10,517 nt of DNA from Chitinophagaceae bacterium (GTDB lineage Bacteria; Bacteroidota; Bacteroidia; Chitinophagales; Chitinophagaceae), in contig JACMLD010000020.1 in NCBI GenBank assembly GCA_014379785.1, forward strand, positions 1 to 10,517, given 5' to 3'. Both the position numbers and the translations under genes were made by a program. Below, piece by piece: positions 5,438 to 10,517 of this stretch. The notes under the pieces were generated by a model that made no database searches, had not been told where the DNA came from, and saw only the letters and a list, made by a program, of their open reading frames with translations. How positions within the stretch are numbered: position 1 is the first letter of the stretch; every line of letters begins with the position of its first letter.

Positions 5438-8400
5438 ATGCGCCTTATTTCACTGTTTATTTTATTCATTTTTATCATCAGACCTGACCATGGTATGGCA
5501 CAGGCGACCTACAATTTCTACAATATCTCTCTGGATAAGGGCCTATCGGACCCGAGGGTAAATGCGATTGTGCAGGACCGTTATGGGTTTATGTGGTTCG
5601 CCACCCAGAACGGCCTCAATCGTTATGATGGATATAATGTCAAAAGCTTTTTTTCTTCGGAGTCGGCCAGCAGTCTGCCTTCCAACAATATACTCAGTCT
5701 TTTCAGCGATAAAAAAGGCAGGCTTTGGATTGGCACTACCAACGGGCTGGTGCAATATGATTTCGTACATGAATCATTTGAGAAGGTGGACAGCTCTTCC
5801 GGAGGAGCAGCAGCCGCAGTAGCCCGCGCTGCTGTTTTTGATTTTGAAGAAGATGTCAATGGCAACCTGTACGCAGGCGGAAACGCAGGACTTTTCAGAC
5901 TTTCTGCGAGCAAGGGAGGATGGGAAAACCTTGGACAGACCTATCTGGTAGAGAACCGCCTGAAGAACATTAGGCGACTAAAGTTTTTCAACCGGGACCT
6001 GTTGTATGTAACGACGAATGGCAACCTTCCGTTTTTTGAGTTGAATATCGGGACAAATAAAGTTGACAGCATCTACTATAAAACCCAGTATGATGACACC
6101 TGCTGTTTAAATATGTTTGGTCTCGAAAAGCTGAATGAATCTGAAATGCTGGCGGGATTTTTATCCATTGGCATCGCAAGGTTTAATGTCCAGACAAAAA
6201 AATACAGTATCGTGCCAGGCGTACTTGGCCGTAAAGACAGCCTTCTCTACAACACCGTTTACGACCTCTTGAAAGATCACAATGGTCGTGTCTGGATTGC
6301 CTCCTTCTATTTCAGACTCGCCGAATATCTGCCAGCAGAAAAAAGGGTTGTCAGTTTTGAAAAGAGTCCCTTTCATCCCAACAATTTCGAAGCGGGAAGC
6401 GTGCTTTGTATTTACGAAGACAGAAGTCATAATATATGGGTGGGCACCACCTCTCGCGGTGCGTATCATTTTAATCCCAGTCGCGCAACAACCCGCTTTC
6501 ATTCTCTGGATGTTCCGGAAACGCTGACGCCGCCCGGTGCCGTGATCAGTCTTGCTGTTGCGGACAGTCAGACACTTGTTGTGGGTACCGAAAAGGGTGT
6601 TTCTTTTTTTGATTACCGGGTAAAGAAATTTACAAATTTTACCGGCGTCGCAACCACTGGTATCAACGGCCCGGTGGAATTTGTGCAATGTGCATATACT
6701 GATAAAAAAGGCATCGTGTGGATGGGCAGCAACCGCCTTGGTCTGATGCGTTATGACCGCGGCAAAAACAAGTTCACCAACTTCAGCAGGGTCACAAAAC
6801 CTCAGCCTCTTTGGGATGATGGCATAACAGACATTGTGCCTTTGACGGATGACAAACTGCTCACAGTGGGATTTGGCCGGCCGGGTATTTTCAACACCGA
6901 TCTGCTCAGATACTATTCGCATCGTAACGACAGTCTCACTGCGCTTTTCAAACTGACAGCCGTGAGTACTGCAGCCCTGGATAAACAGAACCATGTGTGG
7001 ATGGGTACATCAGCAGGCAGGCTGTTCGAATATGCCGATTCACAAGGCGCAGTGACAGAACGAACGCAACTCATCTCATCGATCGGCTCACTGGTTATAT
7101 ATAAAATTTCGTGGGAGGACGATAAGCTCTATCTGGCTACCAGCAAGGGAATTGTTATTACTGACCTGAGTGGAAATGCAAAGCTCTTTCGCTTGTCTGA
7201 GAAGGACAATTCTTTGACTGATGTGCGGTCTGTGCTGCCCGGAAAGAATCATGTCTGGTTTTGCAATAACCGGAGAATAGGAAAACTCTATCCTGCTTCC
7301 GGAAAAACGATCCTCCTCGGAACAAAAGACGGCTTTGCAAATCTGCAACTGTTCAGCAGGTCACTCGCTTACTCGCCACAGGGCACTGTGCTGATCGGTA
7401 CGAATAATGGGTATTATGAGATAATGGGAGACAGCATCGGCGAATCGGAAACGCCGGTTCTTGTCGCCCCCCAGCTCACCGCTTTCAGGGTTTATGACCA
7501 ATCGCTGGTGTCTGACCAGGTAGTCAGTGATCTGAAAGAAATTGTACTCAATTACGACCAGAATTTTTTCTCATTTGATATGAGCGCATTTGATTATGCC
7601 GGGTCAGATGACATAGAGTACGCCTACAAACTCGAAGGCTTTGACACGGATTGGCAGTACATAGCAAATCGGCACAGTGGGTCATATACCAACGTGCCTG
7701 GTGGCGACTACTATCTGAAGATCAGAGCCAGGTTGCAGTCGGGCAGCTGGACGGAATCGTCTCATGCGCTGAAAATACATATCAGGAAAGCATTCTGGCA
7801 AACCACGCTGTTTCGCATTCTGGGAATTGGACTGCTATTTGCTATCGGGTGGCTGATTTACCGCAACCGGATAAAGCGGGTGAGAAAAGATGCGCAGGTA
7901 AAAAGCGACTATGAAATCAAACTCAATGAACTCGAGAACAGTGCGCTTCGCACGCAGATGAATCCGCATTTTATTTTTAATTCTCTCAACACCATCAATT
8001 CGTTTATTAACAGCAATGAAAGGGTGCAGGCGAATCAGTACATCAGTAAATTCTCCAAGCTGGTACGTCTGATACTCGACCATTCAAGGGATAAAAAGAT
8101 ATCACTGAAAGACGAGCTGGAAGTCGCCACGCTCTACATGCAACTGGAGCAGATTCGGTTTGAGAATAAGTTTCAATATAAAATTGATTTTGGTGACATC
8201 GACCCCGCCGGTGTGGAAGTCCCTCCACTGATCATCCAGCCATTTGTAGAAAATGCCATTCTGCATGGATTGCTGCCCAGGGAAAAGGAAGGTCAGTTAA
8301 ATATTCTTGTATCAAAAGTCGGGGAGTTGCTCCAGGTTATAATAAACGACAATGGGATTGGTCGCGAGGCCGCGCAAAAAATAAAACAGCGCTCAGGTTA

Positions 8401-8566
8401 TAGCAGGAAGTCGCATGGCATCGAGATTACTCTCAAGAGGATTGAGCTCTTCAACAAGGAATACGGAATTGGGGAAACAGTGACAGTGAAAGATCTTTCT
8501 GACACCGGGGGAAATCCGGCCGGTACTGAAATTGTGATCCGCCTCGCTTACCAGGAGGCTTTTTAA
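5438..8566 (+). CDS. Propeller-domain sensor histidine kinase (Reg_prop, Y_Y_Y, LytS-type kinase)
   Basis: The protein has 1042 residues. Residues 1-21 are a signal peptide. Residues ~25-690 hold about a dozen Reg_prop-type blades (for example GRLWIGTTNGL, GIVWMGSNRLG, NHVWMGTSAG), enough for two seven-bladed propellers with some blades degenerate. A Y_Y_Y domain follows at ~700-785 (YAYKLEGFDTDW). One membrane helix at ~794-810 leads to a cytoplasmic LytS-type kinase: H844 in NPHFIFNSLN, N939 in FVENAILHG and DNGIG at 971-975. The sensor part should be periplasmic; in characterised relatives such sensors often report glycans, but the ligand here is unknown. Start 5438 places the signal peptide at the N-terminus; the in-frame ATG at 5393 would overlap operator C and add 15 unlikely residues. 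The expected partner is the divergent LytTR regulator at 4545-5312. Confidence 0.92.
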   Translation: MRLISLFILFIFIIRPDHGMAQATYNFYNISLDKGLSDPRVNAIVQDRYGFMWFATQNGLNRYDGYNVKSFFSSESASSLPSNNILSLFSDKKGRLWIGTTNGLVQYDFVHESFEKVDSSSGGAAAAVARAAVFDFEEDVNGNLYAGGNAGLFRLSASKGGWENLGQTYLVENRLKNIRRLKFFNRDLLYVTTNGNLPFFELNIGTNKVDSIYYKTQYDDTCCLNMFGLEKLNESEMLAGFLSIGIARFNVQTKKYSIVPGVLGRKDSLLYNTVYDLLKDHNGRVWIASFYFRLAEYLPAEKRVVSFEKSPFHPNNFEAGSVLCIYEDRSHNIWVGTTSRGAYHFNPSRATTRFHSLDVPETLTPPGAVISLAVADSQTLVVGTEKGVSFFDYRVKKFTNFTGVATTGINGPVEFVQCAYTDKKGIVWMGSNRLGLMRYDRGKNKFTNFSRVTKPQPLWDDGITDIVPLTDDKLLTVGFGRPGIFNTDLLRYYSHRNDSLTALFKLTAVSTAALDKQNHVWMGTSAGRLFEYADSQGAVTERTQLISSIGSLVIYKISWEDDKLYLATSKGIVITDLSGNAKLFRLSEKDNSLTDVRSVLPGKNHVWFCNNRRIGKLYPASGKTILLGTKDGFANLQLFSRSLAYSPQGTVLIGTNNGYYEIMGDSIGESETPVLVAPQLTAFRVYDQSLVSDQVVSDLKEIVLNYDQNFFSFDMSAFDYAGSDDIEYAYKLEGFDTDWQYIANRHSGSYTNVPGGDYYLKIRARLQSGSWTESSHALKIHIRKAFWQTTLFRILGIGLLFAIGWLIYRNRIKRVRKDAQVKSDYEIKLNELENSALRTQMNPHFIFNSLNTINSFINSNERVQANQYISKFSKLVRLILDHSRDKKISLKDELEVATLYMQLEQIRFENKFQYKIDFGDIDPAGVEVPPLIIQPFVENAILHGLLPREKEGQLNILVSKVGELLQVIINDNGIGREAAQKIKQRSGYSRKSHGIEITLKRIELFNKEYGIGETVTVKDLSDTGGNPAGTEIVIRLAYQEAF

Positions 8567-8593
8567 CTTGGCACGGAATTTTATACATGTCCC

Positions 8594-8612
8594 ACAGTTA
8601 ACCTAAAACTGT
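8594..8612. repeat. Short inverted repeat before the receiver gene
   Basis: ACAGTT and AACTGT form a perfect 6-bp inverted repeat with a 7-nt middle, ending 5 bp before ATG 8618. There is no T tract, so it is not a normal terminator. In the mRNA it could be a weak hairpin close to the start codon; as DNA it could be a small operator. It includes one GTTAAC (8597-8602) but has no partner 21 bp away on either side. Confidence 0.4.
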
Positions 8613-8617
8613 AATAT

Positions 8618-9001
8618 ATGCCTGCAACAACCCTGCAATCAGCCCGCACCAAAAAAGTACTTGTAATCGAAGATGAAGGTGATATGTGTCTTGTTCTTGA
8701 TCTCCTCCTGAACAGCAGTACAACTGAGGTAGACCATGTGAAATCGCTCGGCGCCGCCCGTGAATACATCTCTTCAGCCAGTCCTGAGCTCATTGTACTC
8801 GATAACCGCCTTCCAGATGGCTTCGGCATTGATTTTATCCGGTTTATCAAAGAGAAACTTCCCAATGCCCGCATTATTATGATGTCAGGAATTGACCTCG
8901 CCGCGAAAGACCTGGCGTTGGAAAGCGGAGCAGACAGCTTTTTGGAAAAACCATTTACCAAAGCGCAGCTAATGGATTCTGTCAACCGTCTCCTCAATTA
9001 A
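8618..9001 (+). CDS. Stand-alone receiver (CheY-like) response regulator
   Basis: The protein has 127 residues forming one receiver domain and no output domain. E18/D19/E20 (VLVIEDE), phosphoacceptor D62 (IVLDNRLPDG), S90 (MMSG) and K111 (LEKPF) are all present, so it should be phosphorylated normally. The ten residues before the core are a short tail. It starts 51 bp after the propeller kinase, with no terminator between, so it may be co-transcribed. However, its receiver is NtrC/CheY-like rather than LytTR-like, and the partner kinase is not evident. Such proteins act by protein contact or as phosphate carriers or sinks. Its 3' end overlaps the ATPase gene's 3' end by 8 bp. Confidence 0.88.
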   Translation: MPATTLQSARTKKVLVIEDEGDMCLVLDLLLNSSTTEVDHVKSLGAAREYISSASPELIVLDNRLPDGFGIDFIRFIKEKLPNARIIMMSGIDLAAKDLALESGADSFLEKPFTKAQLMDSVNRLLN

Positions 9002-10517
9002 TTTTTTTCCGGCTTAATAATTTTATTGCTTCGAACGCCAGTACACTGGCCAGGGTAACCCCGACGATGACTTCCATTGCCGGGGCATCCAGCATTTCCA
9101 CCTTGAATATTTTTTCAAGCGGTTCGATATAGACAATAAGCAGCTGTAATAATATGGTGATGCCGATAGCGAGCCATAGAAACCAGTTGGTGAAAAATGC
9201 CTTGTTAAAGATCGACTGCAGGGACGAACGCACGGACAATGCATTGCCCAGCTGCACGAAACAAAGCAGCGTAAAAACAATTGTCTGCTGCTGGACAACG
9301 CTATACCCGTTTTCCGCCGCCCAGAACTGAGTGAGTATCACGGCCACGGCCATCAGGATTCCGTTTGCAACTACGCGCGTTATCAGTCCACCGGCAAAAA
9401 GATTTTCTTTTGGTGATCGGGGAGGCTGACTCATAATCCCTTTTTCAGCAGGTTCTGCCGTGAGTGCGAGTCCCGGCAATCCGTCGGTGACCAGGTTTAT
9501 CCAAAGTATATGAATTGGCAGGAGGGGAACCGGCAATCCAAAAATGGGTGCAAAAAAGATGGTAAGGATTTCAGCGAGGTTGCAGGAGAGGACATAGATG
9601 ATGAATTTGCGGATGTTTTCATAAATCCTTCTGCCTTCCCGGATCGCTTTGATGATGGTGGCAAAATTGTCATCGAGCAGGATCATGTCTGCGGCTTCCT
9701 TTGATACGTCGGAACCGGTTATGCCCATGGCCACACCGATGTCCGCCTGCTTCAGAGAAGGTGCATCGTTTACCCCGTCACCGGTCATGGCTACGAACTG
9801 GCCATTGCTCTGCAGACTTTGTACTATGCGCAATTTCTGACTCGGACTCACCCTTGCAAAGACCTGGACAGAAGAGATTTTCTCCGTGAATTCCTGATCG
9901 GATAGTTTTTCTATTTCGGCGCCACTCATTACGGATGCTTCCCCGTTTTCCACCATCTGAAGTCTGTTTGCAATGGCCGCTGCTGTCAGTGGCTGGTCCC
10001 CGGTGATCATCATGGTTTTGATACCTGCTGTGCTGCAATCTCTGATGGCTTTTACCACTTCTTCCCGCGGCGGATCTATCATTGCCACCATTCCTAATAT
10101 CTTCAGATCTTTTTCGATATGTTCATTGATGTGTTCCGGTTTTTTATCAAACATTTTATAGCCGAATAGCAGGACACGCAGTCCTTCACCCGCCCATTTT
10201 TTATTTTCATACAGCCATGTTTTCGAAGAGCCAGCTTCTTCGGCGGAAAGGACTTCTACCACCTTTGCCGGCGCACCTTTTACAAAAAGAATCCACTGGT
10301 CCTCGTGCTGATGAAAGGTGCTCATGCGCATTCTGTCTGAATCAAAGGGTAGCTCGGCATGGGCCGGGAATTTTTTCTCAGCGTTTTCCTTTGACAGACC
10401 CATGTCGATAGAATACTTTACCATGGCGGTTTCTGTGGAGTCTCCGAGCAGCGCTCCATCATCCGAAAATCTGACTTCATTGTTCAGCATCATGGCATGG
10501 TGTAGCATTTCTTCCAT
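8994..10517 (-). CDS. Ca2+-type P-type ATPase, C-terminal part (5' end beyond window)
   Basis: Visible are 507 residues; the true start, membrane helices M1-M4 and the phosphorylated DKTGTLT site lie beyond base 10517. The window-edge ATG is internal. Seen in order are the nucleotide-binding domain with KGAP (K80-P83), the DPPREE motif, MITGDQ near 172 and the hinge TGDGVNDAP (245-253). Then follows the C-terminal membrane half. M5 has N313 and E316 (SCNLAE) and M6 has N341, T344 and D345 (NLVTDG); these correspond to SERCA calcium ligands N768, E771, N796, T799 and D800. This supports a P2-type calcium exporter or a close relative with similar cation use. It is probably a housekeeping neighbour, with no visible tie to the signalling genes besides the tail-to-tail overlap. 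Confidence 0.93.
   Translation of the reverse strand: MEEMLHHAMMLNNEVRFSDDGALLGDSTETAMVKYSIDMGLSKENAEKKFPAHAELPFDSDRMRMSTFHQHEDQWILFVKGAPAKVVEVLSAEEAGSSKTWLYENKKWAGEGLRVLLFGYKMFDKKPEHINEHIEKDLKILGMVAMIDPPREEVVKAIRDCSTAGIKTMMITGDQPLTAAAIANRLQMVENGEASVMSGAEIEKLSDQEFTEKISSVQVFARVSPSQKLRIVQSLQSNGQFVAMTGDGVNDAPSLKQADIGVAMGITGSDVSKEAADMILLDDNFATIIKAIREGRRIYENIRKFIIYVLSCNLAEILTIFFAPIFGLPVPLLPIHILWINLVTDGLPGLALTAEPAEKGIMSQPPRSPKENLFAGGLITRVVANGILMAVAVILTQFWAAENGYSVVQQQTIVFTLLCFVQLGNALSVRSSLQSIFNKAFFTNWFLWLAIGITILLQLLIVYIEPLEKIFKVEMLDAPAMEVIVGVTLASVLAFEAIKLLSRKKIN

Noticed and set aside
6161..6994. 277-codon open frame on the minus strand inside the propeller kinase gene
   Set aside because: It lies wholly opposite a coding region with clear propeller blades, shows no domain-like pattern, and is a shadow of codon use on the plus strand.
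8594..8603. ACAGTTAACC as a fourth LytTR operator
   Set aside because: The half-site is good, but the positions 21 bp upstream (ACGGAATTTT) and downstream (ATATATGCCT) do not match, so there is no direct-repeat pair.

Overview
The window looks like Bacteroidota chromosome, probably from the Chitinophagaceae/Sphingobacteriia side. Supporting signs are a periplasmic two-component propeller (Reg_prop)/Y_Y_Y sensor fused to a LytS-type kinase, LytTR response regulators, a GloVer-repeat secreted protein, a small lipocalin-like lipoprotein, few Shine-Dalgarno sites, and a perfect Bacteroidota -7 promoter element (TAGTTTGC, minus strand, 775-782). There are no RNA genes, insertion sequences, CRISPR arrays or prophage parts, and no gap longer than 300 bases without a gene.

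Layout. 1-753 (-): secreted GloVer tandem-repeat protein, cut by the window edge. 754-902: its promoter and operator, then the terminator of the next gene. 903-1316 (-): small lipoprotein. 1317-1469: divergent control region. 1470-3797 (+): soluble hybrid histidine kinase with an aromatic-sensor-like XylR_N-V4R front end and its own REC and HPt domains. 3805-4542 (+): LytTR response regulator, operonic with the kinase. 4545-5312 (-): a second, paralogous LytTR regulator, tail to tail with the first. 5313-5437: second divergent control region. 5438-8566 (+): propeller sensor kinase. 8618-9001 (+): stand-alone receiver protein. 8994-10517 (-): C-terminal two thirds or so of a Ca2+-type P-type ATPase, overlapping the receiver gene tail to tail by 8 bp.

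Main observation. Three intergenic regions carry the same long operator-like element: two GTTAAC-type half-sites exactly 21 bp apart (two helical turns, the spacing known for LytTR-domain regulators), with a partly conserved 15-bp spacer. They lie at 809-840, 1396-1426 and 5362-5392, upstream of the GloVer gene, the lipoprotein gene and the second LytTR regulator. On the minus strand a -7-like box follows each at nearly the same distance (29, 29 and 31 bp between). I infer a local LytTR regulon. The propeller kinase would read a periplasmic or extracellular signal and the XylR_N-V4R kinase a cytoplasmic one. One or both LytTR regulators would then bind the shared operator, controlling two exported proteins and the regulator's own gene. 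The two regulators have very similar receivers (61 of the first 104 residues identical by my alignment) but strongly diverged DNA-binding domains (about 27 of 100). This suggests signal cross-talk with different DNA or partner recognition.
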